Positions 23,958-33,830 of a stretch of 64,000 nt of DNA are shown here, one piece after another. This stretch comes from Pilatotrama ljubarskyi. Taxonomy: Eukaryota; Basidiomycota; Agaricomycetes; Polyporales; Polyporaceae. The stretch lies in the NCBI GenBank assembly GCA_022385805.1, contig MU277688.1, forward strand, positions 195,192-259,191, read 5' to 3'. Numbering within the stretch: the first letter of the stretch is position 1; every line of letters starts with the position of its first letter. The position numbers and the translations under genes are program-made. The notes beneath the pieces are model-generated. The model had not been told where the DNA came from. It worked only from the letters and a program-made list of their open reading frames with translations, and searched no databases.

Positions 23958-24594
23958 ATGTCCCCTCACAGACTGGAGTCTGGGATTCTCGTGACTGTCT
24001 TGGCTCTCCTCAGCCTGAATTTCGCGTACAAGCTTGTGAGCCTCACCAGACTATACCATCTACCGATCGCCGAGCCCATAAACGGCGAGTATTGAATCGT
24101 ATCTGCACTCACGACACTTAACCGGCTTACACCTCTGTCCCCTAGGCGGAGTATGGGACGTCGAGCGTAAGCCCGTCGCACTCCAGCTCGACAACGGTCT
24201 GCACTACGACCTGAACGCGTCCGCCGCATGGGGCGCCCTCGTCCCCGGAGACGGCCTCGTCCACCTCGGCCCGCACCGCGAGCCCTTCATGGTGTCCATG
24301 CTGCACCAGCTCCGCTGCCTCGACATCATGCGCGACCAGCTCACGAAGCCGCGCGCGGAGCGCACCGAGCAGCCCGCGCGCCACTGCGCGAACTACATCC
24401 GGCAGATGATCCTGTGCCGCGGGGACACGAACCTCGACCCGTACCAGTACCCGTCGAACAACCGGCCCGTGGACCCCAACCCGACGAGGAGGTGTCTGGA
24501 CTGGAGGGCGGTGTATCGGGCGGTGGAGGAGAACCAGAAGGAGTATGCGGAGTGGACTGCTCAGGCTGCGGGGAGGTCGTCAAGCGAGCTGTGA
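23958..24594 (+). CDS. UstYa-like (DUF3328) protein with degenerate HxxHC motifs
   Basis: Exon 1 starts at ATG 23958 with a hydrophobic anchor (LESGILVTVLALLSLNFAY). Exon 2 starts about 24146 and runs GGVWDVERKPVALQLDNG, GDGLVHLGPHREPFMVSMLH, RHCANYIRQMILCRGDTNLD and RRCLDWRAVYRAVEENQKEY to a stop at 24594. Family features present are the VAL..DNGLHYDL strand, the LG..EPF.VSMLHQL core and the C..DTNL segment. The two defining motifs are changed: HQLRC instead of HQLHC, and PARHC instead of HxxHC, so one histidine of each pair is missing. The exon 1/2 join is not in phase with the obvious GT donor at 24033. A GC donor near 24080 would fit. Either a regulatory/inactive paralogue or a decaying copy. 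Confidence 0.7.
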
Positions 24595-24687
24595 TGCTGC
24601 GGACGTGACGCCTTTTTTTTGTATTTTTGGAGTGCTGTCCGGCGTCGAATGACTTGTATCACGCAGCAGAGCTCGGTTCGAGGAAGG

Positions 24688-25416
24688 AGTACTATCCCTG
24701 AGGGGGATGTGCAACTTTTGAGCTGTTGCGGCCATAACTCAAGCACAACTCACCTGTGCGGCGTCAGCTTTCACATGTACATTCTGCGATGTCTCACCTA
24801 CGACGGTGCGGATTTTTACGAGACGAAATGGCGTAGACGGAGCCTCGGAGCATTTCCGGTCAAGAGCACGGGAAATGTTGGTGTAATGCAATTCCTCGTC
24901 ACGCAGAGTCACAGAGGTCGGTTCGAACTCCGCATCGGCATGAACTCGCCGAGTAAGTCCGGACCGAAGGTGCACGCTCGACGCTCAGCGCTCAGGAACT
25001 CGCTTGTAATCGGAGTATGAGTGATGTCACTCCAAATGTCACTCCTCAAGTTCCCCCTCGCTGCGACGTGCAGGTTCCCGCATCTCAACAACACGGCGCA
25101 AAAATCGGGTATGACTCGCAGATAGGTCATGCATAGACAAACGGTCTCAGCGAAAACCAGGGTAAGCGCTCGAGAGGGGGACGTAGGATCTGGGAATCAG
25201 TGGTTGCAAAACCATGTACATTGGCACCTCAGAAGGCGCATTTCGCTGCCCGAAGATGCAATTCTCTGCAGTGTCTCCCCAAATTGCAGAAACTGTGTTC
25301 TGACTGCATATTGTATCGATTTCAAATAGAATCTACCCAATTGCTCGAGTGACGGCGGAGGAACGGTCGAGTTGCATTACGCTGTCAAGTTGCATATCCC
25401 CCTCAGGGATAGTACT
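24688..25416. mobile_element. Non-autonomous inverted-repeat element (~0.73 kb)
   Basis: The left end at 24688 (agtactatccctgaggggga...) and the right end at 25416 are inverted copies over about 30 bp with one or two mismatches (tgtgcaactt versus tatgcaactt). Both ends are bounded by AGTACT, which is itself a palindrome and could be a 6-bp target-site duplication. The interior has no transposase-like frame. It sits 94 bp after the stop of the UstYa-like gene. Class uncertain: a MITE or solo remnant of a DNA transposon. Confidence 0.75.
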
Positions 25417-25712
25417 GCTGAAGCCGCGACTTTCAGAGCTTACCTATGCAGGTACGATGTTCGCTTGTCCAGGTATCAGTGACGCAACGAGTCGACGCGA
25501 TCAATGCCACCCTTTCAGTTCGCGCATACTGTACGGAACACGGCATGCTTCTTTCTATACTACCCGTCAGGTCTATAACGCCCCGAAGTGCATCCGCTAC
25601 TGCCAGCAAAATGCGATACGTCTGCATCTCCAGGAGCACGATCTCGGCGTTCTGGAGGCGGCGCTGGTATGTTACATGAGGTACAATCTATACAAAATCT
25701 ATGGGATGTTAA

Positions 25713-26114
25713 TCAGGGAAGATAGAGTCGTGCGGTCCACCAGGGAGCAAGGTCGAGGCCATCTAATGCAAGGTTCTCCTCCGTCGCGCTGACAACTTCC
25801 GACACCGGGATGCCAGTGAGCACGACGGAACGTTGAGTCCGAGAGCTTCATGAGACTCACCATGGGGTGCCTCCTGCCCGTGCGGGAAAGCCATAGCGCC
25901 TCCGTCCGCAAGCTGTCATCTCGAGCTACTACTCGTGGTTTCGACACTTCAGTTACAACCTGTTCACCGGTGCCGCCGCGCCACATGTATGTGGGGGGCG
26001 TCGTAGTCTACACTCACAGATATTCATGGCAGGAGCTGCCTCAATAGGAGGCACAATGACGGCTAGGACGAGCAAGAAGATGGAGAACAAATATGCAACT
26101 TGGAGGCGGTACAT
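25713..26114 (-). CDS. Possible small secreted protein (weak)
   Basis: ATG 26114 opens a clear signal peptide (YRLQVAYLFSIFLLVLAVIV, then PPIEAAPA) followed by a good donor (gtgagt, after MNI). Downstream, one frame reads RTQRSVVLTGIPVSEVVSAT... to a stop at 25713, and another reads SKPRVVARDDSLRTEALWL to 25699. I could not join the exons in a single consistent phase. It may be a real but mis-resolved gene or a pseudogene. The next ORF upstream (27023) has the same layout: signal peptide, early intron, short tail. Confidence 0.35.
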
Positions 26115-26713
26115 CGTGCGGGATGGTGTAACTCTATGGGCGGGGATGAGGTTCGAGGCGAGACAGCTCACCTTATTAGAAAGCTCTCGTCTGGCCGCAG
26201 GACGATGATGCTGTTGCGGGGGTAGGTGGTCGTCCTTCAAGCAGCGCAGCCGCAGGCTTTACTGGCGGTAATAGGTCACAACCAATATCCTCTGCAAAAA
26301 GTCCGTGGGCGGCCGGAGAGAGAGCGTTGGTTTGATCGCGGCTCTTTGCAACACGGGCGCGACTCTCTGCCAGTGCGCTACGATCAACTGCAGGTTCCAA
26401 TCACGACCGGCGGATAAGCATCAAAGACTCATCGACCAGAGCAGAGACAGTTCGGAAGCTCCCACGGGAGGAACGGAGAGTGAGCTGCGCAATCTGCTTG
26501 GATGCTGGATACAAGACCACGGCGAAGGACCACAGCGATTTGACGCGGCGTACGGTACAGATCGCGAGTGATCCGAGCATTACAGCCGATGCACAGCTCT
26601 CAGACTTGGAGCGCATCGTCATCCGCAACCATGCATGAAGACCTTCAAAAAGCGTCAGATAGCCACGCCGGACTTTATGGTGTCCACTTACTAGACATGC
26701 TGCGAGGTCGTGT

Positions 26714-27023
26714 TCAATCAGCGTCGTTGGCCTCCAGCCAGATGAGGTCCACGCGATCGATGTCATTCTCTGCAATGAGGCCGGGGATGGAGATGTCAGA
26801 CCCAAACATGAACATGTTTCTAGTGCGAACGTATCCTGGCAAAGTTGCAAACCTCGAGGGTCCATTGGCACTGGTGGTGGACAGTTATCAGGTTAGCGTT
26901 TCCTGGGACCCATTGACATGTGCGACGCTTACAAGCATTTTCCTCGACAGGAAGTGCGACAGCACTCAATGCGAGTATAAGGAAAGCGAGAACGGCGAGA
27001 ATGCGGAAGCGGTAGAAGGCCAT
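26714..27023 (-). CDS. Possible small secreted protein, second copy of the same layout (weak)
   Basis: ATG 27023 gives a signal peptide (MAFYRFRILAVLAFLILAL then SAVALPVEEN) with a donor gtaagc straight after. After the acceptor before 26899 a frame reads ANGPSRFATLPGYVRTRNMF, then GSDISIPGLIAENDIDRVDL and ends LEANDAD at 26714. The exon phases (1 and 2) do not match, so a frameshift, an unseen exon or a wrong junction is involved. Not recognised. The region between 26115 and 26713 has only unconvincing frames. Confidence 0.3.
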
Positions 27024-27419
27024 TGTAGACGCGAGGGAAATGACTTGGTACTGGACAATCATCGGTGAGGGCTGCTTTTATGGCCGAACGTCATGGCACC
27101 AGGAAAAAATCCGTTTATCATCTGGACGCCAATCTGGACGCGTCATGCCTCGTGTCTCTCCTCTCTATCACTGGGCTCTTCCAGCCGCGACAATCGGTGG
27201 CATCGCGGCGACAGCTGTCCTTGACCATGGGGTGATCCCGCAGCGCCAGAATGCAGATTATTCACGACAGCGGTGCGGAGCAAAATGCGGGTGTTTTCGG
27301 AAGCGGCTTTATAGGCGTATCAGAGATTGGTCGAGGGCGGGCAGCGTCTTGCAATTCTGGAGAAAGGGTATGCCTGCTTCATAAAAAAGAGACCAAAGAC
27401 AGTATACGTAGGTCAAGAT

Positions 27420-28203
27420 CTACTCTTCTTTTGCGTCCTTCTGCGCCTGCCGACCAGCAGACACGAGATCATGCACACGGAAGGCCATGTCGATCGTCAT
27501 GACCAGCGGGACAAGGAAGAACGGGATATAGCTCGACAGGAGGAGCAAGCGCTGTTCCGCACTGAGGGACAGTCCAAGAGTCTTCGCAGCCTCAGAGGCG
27601 ACGGACGAAGTCGTGAGAGGGGTCGGAGACACGGGTGTGGAAAGGATGACAGCAAGACAGGGCAGAGTTGTGGTCGTTGTAGATGCAGCATAGATGAGGA
27701 GAAGGACATAGATCGAGGTCGACCCTTGCGAGAGGAACAGCGTCAGTTGCCGAGAGTTGCGGTGACGTATACAACGCACCGCTCCATAGTCCGCGAAGGC
27801 CGATCAAAAACACTGGCACTTGGAAGAATCTGATATGGAATTGGTCTGAAAAGGGTGTCCACTGTGCTTGGGCCACGGTAGTACTCACGCCTCCACCAGC
27901 AAGAAACTTCTGAACCAAGTGTACGCCTCCATTGGAAATTGGCCAAAGTAGCCCATGGCACTCCCGATGAGCGGGTCGTTCGACATTTCGACATAGAATT
28001 TCGGCAGGTTTGAGAGTATGCCAGGGATCCATTCCTTGGGATAGAGGGCTTGGAGGTCGATCAGGAACGTCGCAGGTAAGTGAATCTGTGGAGCATTGGA
28101 GATGAGTCTGTCGCTAATTTCGAGGACATCGCCATAAGCGTACCGCGAAGAACAAAAAGTACACGAGGTCTCTTCGTCTCTGAGACAGGGGTATCCGGGT
28201 CAT
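27420..28203 (-). CDS. EXPERA-domain membrane protein (TMEM97 / sigma-2 receptor-like)
   Basis: Four-helix ER membrane protein of the EXPERA group (sterol isomerase EBP, TM6SF2, TMEM97), linked to sterol and lipid handling. Start ATG 28203 (MTRIPLSQRRRDLVYFLFFA), intron, then IHLPATFLIDLQALYPKEW, FYVEMSNDPLIGSAMGYFG and AYTWFRSFLLVEA, intron, FFQVPVFLIGLRGLW, intron, and a last exon STSIYVLLLIYAAS..., ending SYIPFFLVPLVMTIDMAFRV plus HDLVSAGRQAQKDAKEE (stop 27420). The acidic DP and the FQ-P helix are typical of the TMEM97 branch. All junctions use GT-AG. The start lies only 117 bp from the foldback element at 28320, which therefore occupies the promoter. Confidence 0.85.
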
Positions 28204-28477
28204 GATCGTGGTCGGAGGCAGAGTCGAGGACGGAGCCAGCGGACGTCGACTCGTGTCGCGTTCAATGTGTTCGGGCGCCAATGCACGCGTCGCGCGAGTC
28301 GCATCACGTGCCCGTCACGCTACACGCCCAGACGAACCAGAGATCGGTTCGATATCTGAAACGGCAGACACCCGCGCGATGTGTGACAGACATCGGGCCT
28401 ATGATTTCCGACCATATATCGACCGATGCCCGAAGTCAAATATCGGACGGATATCTGAGCCCGCGCCTGGAAATGTG

Positions 28478-28566
28478 AAAAACAGGTCGGACGGCGGGAG
28501 CGCGCGATAAAGCATGCTAGGACGGGGATTCGAACCTACGACCGACTACAAACAATACCACTGCGC
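28478..28566 (-). promoter_or_regulatory. Left-arm tRNA-like Pol III unit (A box, B box, T5)
   Basis: Reading leftward: A box TGGCGCAGTGG (28566-28556), B box GGTTCGAATCC (28534-28524), and a run of five T on that strand (28482-28478). The boxes are 32 nt apart start to start, shorter than in a true tRNA, and the anticodon arm is missing, so this is a tRNA-derived promoter rather than a tRNA gene. Confidence 0.7.
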
Positions 28567-28636
28567 CACGAGAGCTTTGATTCCTGCGAATGTAGACGCA
28601 ATATATGCATTGTGAAGCCTCTGCTGGGAAACCCTC

Positions 28637-28695
28637 GAAGCAAAGTCTTTGCTTCCCACTTGGGCGGCCAAGTGAGCGGCCCCAAAGGCTGGGGC
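28637..28695. other. Three consecutive perfect hairpins in the element core
   Basis: Within 59 nt: GAAGCAAA-gtc-TTTGCTTC (28637-28655), CACTTGG-gcgg-CCAAGTG (28657-28674) and GCCCCA-aaggc-TGGGGC (28679-28695). Stems of 8, 7 and 6 bp with loops of 3, 4 and 5 nt, separated by 1 and 4 nt. The regular stem and loop series looks selected rather than random. Confidence 0.8.
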
Positions 28696-28881
28696 ACTTC
28701 AGGATTGAGTCACTCCTCTGATGTTACTTATTCTGATACATACATCTTTGCCACAATCATCTATTTGTACATCAGACAGGATGCTGAGTCTCCGAGTACC
28801 TCCAAGAGTGTAAATGAATTCCCCGTAAGCATCGCAGTAAGGCACATACCAACTGTACATTCACAGGACACAAAGCTCTCG

Positions 28882-28972
28882 TGGCGCAGTGGCAATGATG
28901 GTAGTCGGCCGCAGGTTCGAATCCCCGTCGTAGCATGCTTTATCGCGCGCTCCCGCCGTCCGACCTATTTTT
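28882..28972 (+). promoter_or_regulatory. Right-arm tRNA-like Pol III unit (A box, B box, T5)
   Basis: Mirror image of the left unit: A box TGGCGCAGTGG at 28882-28892, B box GGTTCGAATCC at 28914-28924, T5 at 28968-28972. A transcript would start near 28870 and run outward for about 100 nt. Confidence 0.7.
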
Positions 28973-29130
28973 CACATTTCCAGGCGCGGGCTCAGATATC
29001 CGTCCGATATTTGACTTCGGGCATCGGTCGATATATGGTCGGAAATCATAGGCCCGATGTCTGTCACACATCGCGCGGGTGTCTGCCGTTTCAGATATCG
29101 AACCGATCTCTGGTTCGTCTGGGCGTGTAG

Positions 29131-29686
29131 ACGCGTGTCGACCTGGATAAATACCTACAGTATCGTCGACCTTCGATTTACTCTCAACTCCTTTCGGTTA
29201 TATACCGAGGCAATTTGAAGAGACGGAAATGGACTCTACCCGGGAAAGAGGTGCTGGACAGCGGCGCAAGGACAGTGTCAATGCGACGGGCGCAGCGCAT
29301 GCCTGCCATAGACATACTCACCGCCGAGTTCACCGATCCGACTGTGGCCAGCTATGCATCTATGTATACGAGCTCGGAATGACGCGTCAGTGCACTGAAT
29401 AGGCTTCTTATAGATTGGGGCGGCTCGGGCAGTTCGTGACGGTATGAGAAAAAGTCCGAAAGGAGGCACCAGCTGCACCGTTGTGACCGCCAGAGAGAAG
29501 TGCCGCATTATACTCAGATACACAACCTAGATCAAGTCCTACCACAGAGACTGCCATCCGAGAAAAGATCCGACCCCAAATCACGACCTCGCACCCGCCT
29601 CACTTACGCCGCTACCAGGACCCAAACTCCTACCGGCGCCTCCACCCAGCATTGCACCTCGGGGTCCCGGGAAGACCAAGGAGACC
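29131..29686. other. Intergenic, nothing recognised
   Basis: No convincing frame or RNA gene. It lies between the foldback element and the 3' end of the zinc-finger gene. Confidence 0.5.
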
Positions 29687-30957
29687 TCACTGTGGTCCTC
29701 CTCCTCTGCCTCTAACAAACCCGCGCATCACGCCGCCACGGGGAACAGGGCCAACCCTGCCTCCGGCTCTACCGCGTCCTCGTGCATGCGCAGTGAAAAC
29801 AGGGTCGCCCAGCTCCTTGGGCGCGGCCGACCCTCTTCCTGCGCTACCGCGGCGCACGTGACCCGGGGCAGCGCGTCCTCGCGCCCCATGCAGCGCACCT
29901 CGTTTCGCGCCGCGGCCGAACTGAATGGACGAAGGGACGAGGGAGAGCGAGTCCATCGCGTTTGCGAGTGTTTCTACGTCTTCTGCAGGCTGTGCAGCCT
30001 TGACTTTCCCTTTCGAGGAAGGATAGGTTGGCTCCTCTGCCCGTGCGCTGGTACCGTTTGCCGCGGTAGAGGCTGCGGTAGGACGGTCCACGGGCATCTT
30101 CTCCAGCAGAATCTGGTCTTCGTCATCCGACAGGTCCTCATTTCCATCCGCGTGCTCGCTCTGACGAGCATCCATCTCGGTCTCGTCGTCATCCTCGTCG
30201 GCGGGCGGAGCTGCGCCGTTTGCGCGTGGCTGCCATGGGCGGCGCAAGAGGCTCGCGCCTTCGCCCCATCGCTTCAGCAGGCCACCTACGCCTTTGTTCG
30301 TCACAGCAAAGAAGTATTCTTTTGGGTATCCGTGCGCTTGAATGAGGTGTAGTCTACGCGTTTTAGGCGTAGAGAAGCGGCGCGGGCAGGAAGCCAGGTG
30401 ACATGCGAACTGAACCGTGCAAACGCATACGTGGCGTTAGCTGGAGCGAATGGGGAACGCAAGCGGGCACTTACGATCTTCTCACCGCGTTCCCTGCGAA
30501 CTGCGGCAAGCGGGTCATGGCATTCCGTCTGGTGCTGCATACCGCGCACAACCGGGGTCAGCACCGGCCACGGCGTTGCGAGCGTGCAAAGCGCATATGC
30601 GAGGGTCTACCCCAGGAGCACAGGCGTGCAGAAGAAAGAGCCACTCACCAGTTCCAGCAGTCGTGCGTCGGGAAAGACGCATCCACAGCCTTTCTCTTCG
30701 CATACGTGCGCATGGTACGTAGCGTAGTGGGCTTCCAGCTCGTGAGTACCTGCTAGTTGCGTAGGACGGTTCGGAGGATTGCACGTTGGGGGCAATGTAC
30801 ATAGGATGTGGCCCGAAGACGTGGATGGCTCGCCTGTACCGTCGGGTGGCGGCGTCGCGCTCGTTCGAGCTGCCTTGAGGGTCAGTGAGGGAGTTGGGGA
30901 GGGAGAAGGAGAGTCGTTCTCGTCTCCGTGTGACCTGTGCCGCTTGAAGGAAGACAT
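29687..30957 (-). CDS. ZNF511-like C2H2 zinc-finger protein
   Basis: Start ATG 30957 (MSSFKRHRSHGDENDSPSPS). Three C2H2-type units follow: CTLPPTCNPPNR...HELEAHYATYH; CEEKGCGCVFPDARLLEL / HQTECHD; and, after a second intron, FACHLASCPRRFSTPKTRRL with HLIQAHGYPKEYFF. The order, the 'ECHDPLAA' and 'HGYPKEYFF' segments and the position of the fingers match the eukaryotic ZNF511 family, a little-studied nuclear protein. The C-terminal half (from TNKGVGGLLKRWGEG) is disordered, with an acidic patch and an RGRG-rich tail that could bind RNA; stop at 29687. Introns lie after ARLLEL and after RGEKI. Function inferred only as nucleic-acid binding. Confidence 0.8.
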
Positions 30958-31197
30958 GTTGACACGCTCGTCCTCTGCAGTCCAGAGAGCGTGATAGGTC
31001 TGCGTGAAGTGAGAGACTACTTTATATTATGAGTACTTACCGGAGCACTGTCGCCCAGGGTGCTGGTCCGGCAGTTGCCGAGTGGCCGCCCGCCACGGGC
31101 GCCAAAAGTACCGAGTCCTATTCCGAGTCCTACAGTATACCGGTGTCCTCGACTCCTTGTCCAAGTTGTCTCTCCTACTCAGCGTCTACTGCATATA

Positions 31198-31467
31198 CTG
31201 TACTTCCCAGACGTTAGGCGAAGCGATGTAACCCTAGATTAGGGCGTGGGAAGGGGGAGACTAGGCGATGAGTGCCCGGGGACATGGGGACACAGGCGAT
31301 ACGATTGGCTCAGGACACCATAGGCGCCCGTTACCTGACAGAATTACCAAATCCGGTAGGGGAGGCGTAGGCGATGGGTGGCCGGGGACATGGGGACAAG
31401 CGCCCATATAGGCGATGCGACGGAGGCCAGGGGACAGGGGACATCGCCTAACGTCTGGGAATTACAG
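31198..31467. mobile_element. 270-bp MITE, Tc1/mariner-like
   Basis: Terminal inverted repeats of about 24 bp (ctgtacttcccagacgttag at the left; the right end reversed differs at one base) with TA dinucleotides directly outside both ends (31196-31197 and 31468-31469), the target duplication expected of Tc1/mariner elements. The interior is G-rich with repeated 'ggggacatgggga' motifs and no frame. It lies about 290 bp upstream of the membrane-protein gene start at 31761. Confidence 0.8.
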
Positions 31468-31760
31468 TAGTTTCCAAAGCGACAAAGCAAACCACTGGTC
31501 AACTATGCGTAGCCTTTGACTTGGACTCCATACAATGGGTGCACGTCTGGTCTCATTGGGGCTTAAGCTTGACGTTCGTGCCATGGTAGTTAGCAGTTCC
31601 CGCCACTGTGAGTTACAATCAAGACTGATGCCTATTGCTCATGATGTCAGCCTCTCAAACAGCCTCCTAACCTACCGATGCGAATCAGGCTACTGCACCC
31701 TCTCTGTCGGCAGCCCTCCTCGCTTGCAACTGATATTGGTACGGTACGAGAACTCAGGGT

Positions 31761-33796
31761 ATGGCGAGTGCGACATCTTCGGCAAGTCGCGGGCCCACTT
31801 CTTCCGGACTACTGCTATATGGGTTTCTCATCTCACTATGTGCTCTTCCGACCTCCGGTATCCCTGCAGCGCCAGACACGACCGTCCCTGTCGTTGCCTT
31901 GTACCACCATGCTCCACGCCAAGACTTGACGACCTCCACATCTAGCTTCGACTGGTGGCCATATCCCTCTTGGGGAGCTCAAACTAGCACTGCATCGACT
32001 GTACCCCTTCAGACGACTTCGGACACCGCTTCCTCATTTTCTGCGGTGACAAGCACCGTGTTGGCTGACATCGCCCGTACTTCTACCGACTCAACCTCTC
32101 CCACACCTACGAGCTCATCCAGCGGCATCATCTCTATAACCGCACTTCCTCCGAGGAACAGCTCATCCTCGGTTACCCGTGCGAGGAGTGCGAACAAGAA
32201 GAACTCTCAGGGCTTCGACATAGTCTATCTCGCGCCGCTCTTCGCGATACTGGGTGGTGTGGCTGGAGCTCTATGTACTTGGTTGCTCTACCGTTTCGTA
32301 CCTGTTCGTGGGCAGTCTTTGCGCCGTGAACAGTCTTTGGAGCCCGGGCCGCGCTACACTCCGCCTCCAATGTTCAGAGAAGCTTCTCCTAGCCTCACTA
32401 CAGGTCCCCCCGAAGCAGAGAATCTGGCTCGTCCGTCTCAGTCCAGCACCCGTTCACTGCTCGAGGCGAAGCCCGCTGAGGAGAAGAAGGGTAGCTGGCT
32501 GTCACGAGCTCTGTCCGTGCGCAGCGGTGCAGCGCCAGCGCCCGCGGAGCGGTCATCTCAGTCAATCGAGGTCACCGGTGGCGAAGCGGAGGACGATCCA
32601 TTCCTTGTTGTCTCGCCTACCTCCGGTACGCCTTCCGCAGGAAGAGGCCTTGGACGACAAGGCACAGCGCGGACCACATTCACGCAGAGGTTGACGTCCC
32701 CAGACCCCTACGGAGCTCTGAGCGACGAGGAAGACCTCGCACCTTACGAGACTCTTCGGCACAAGTCTATCCGGCGCGGTATGTTGGAGCGCCTCCGCCT
32801 CGGCTCTCTCCGACGCCTTCCTGTCGAGTACGAACGCGGGCAGACAGAGGAAGAGGACGACATCGCTGACGCCGATGCGAGCCCTACGCCGGCGAGACGA
32901 CCTACCGGCAAGCGCCGCGGCCACAAGAGAGATTCGTCCGACATGAGCGTCCCTGCCATGCGCTCGCCGATGCGGACGCAGTCGTCGGCAGACACGCCCT
33001 CCAGGCGCTCCACGCTCTCGCGCAACAGGTCTGAACTCGTCGCGTCTCCTCCGGGCTTCCGCCTTGTCGTCGAGGACCCGGAGTCTGGCGCCCTGCTGTC
33101 TGCGCCGCCTAGTCGCAGCGGGAGCCCGACGAAGAGCCCAGCGAAGGAAGGCGGGTCTTGGGGCTGGAATTTTCCGTGGCCATCCTCACCGACGAAGCAG
33201 CGCAAAGGAGATGACAACCTCACTGCGTTGCCTGTGAGACGTAGTCTCCGGGAAAGACGCAGCAGCCCGCACTCTTCGCCCTCTGCGTCGCGCACTGTAA
33301 GCTCTGTTGATGGGTCGGGCGAGGGCGCCGGATTTGGCGGCACTCCTCCTGCGACGACCAAGACTACAGCACCAGCGCCGCTCAGCCGAGTCGACTCCTC
33401 GATCCTCCCGGCTAGTCCTCCCGTGGTCACCTCACCGCCTTTGGAGTCTCAACTCTTCTTCGGGGCGGTCTCTCCCGATTTTGGCTCCAGCCCGTCATTG
33501 AACTTGCGTCTGCCTGAAGCCTCCGAAGCGAAACATATGGCCGGAGATACCCACCTCGCGAGCGCGAATCGCACTACCCCGGGCAAGGAGCACAAGAAGC
33601 TGAAGACGCAGCGGTCGCCGCCGCTTCTGCCGTTCCCGTCGACTGCGAAGTCGTCGCCCTTCCGTGGACGCCTGAAGAAGTCGCCCACGAAGAAGGCGCC
33701 CAGTGTCGCCGTATCGCCTTCAGGCTCCTCCGCTTACCCCAGCCCTCGCCAAGTCTTTGACCGCAACGACAGCGAGGACTCCGTCGACCCTCCCAA

Positions 33797-33830
<34 letters not shown>

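Larger units (their letters stand above)
28320..29130. mobile_element. 811-bp foldback element with ~260-bp terminal inverted repeats
   Basis: 28320-~28590 and ~28860-29130 are inverted copies, nearly identical over about 255 bp (first bases ctacacgcccagacgaacc on each outer end). Flanks share a 3-bp ACG (possible target-site duplication). The interior (~270 bp) is unique and has no ORF. Each arm carries an RNA polymerase III-type unit (see separate entries) and the core holds three tight hairpins. No transposase. A second copy starts at 12242. It does not fit a plain MITE, since its arms are long and contain tRNA-like promoters, nor a plain SINE, since it is palindromic with no A-rich tail. 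Confidence 0.85.

Noticed and set aside
28700..28740. Hammerhead ribozyme core (CTGATG) near the hairpins
   Set aside because: The matching GAAA strand and helix arrangement are not present in the right order.
28882..28930. A functional tRNA gene in the arms of the foldback element
   Set aside because: A and B boxes are present but 32 nt apart with no anticodon stem-loop and poor acceptor pairing. It is only tRNA-derived.
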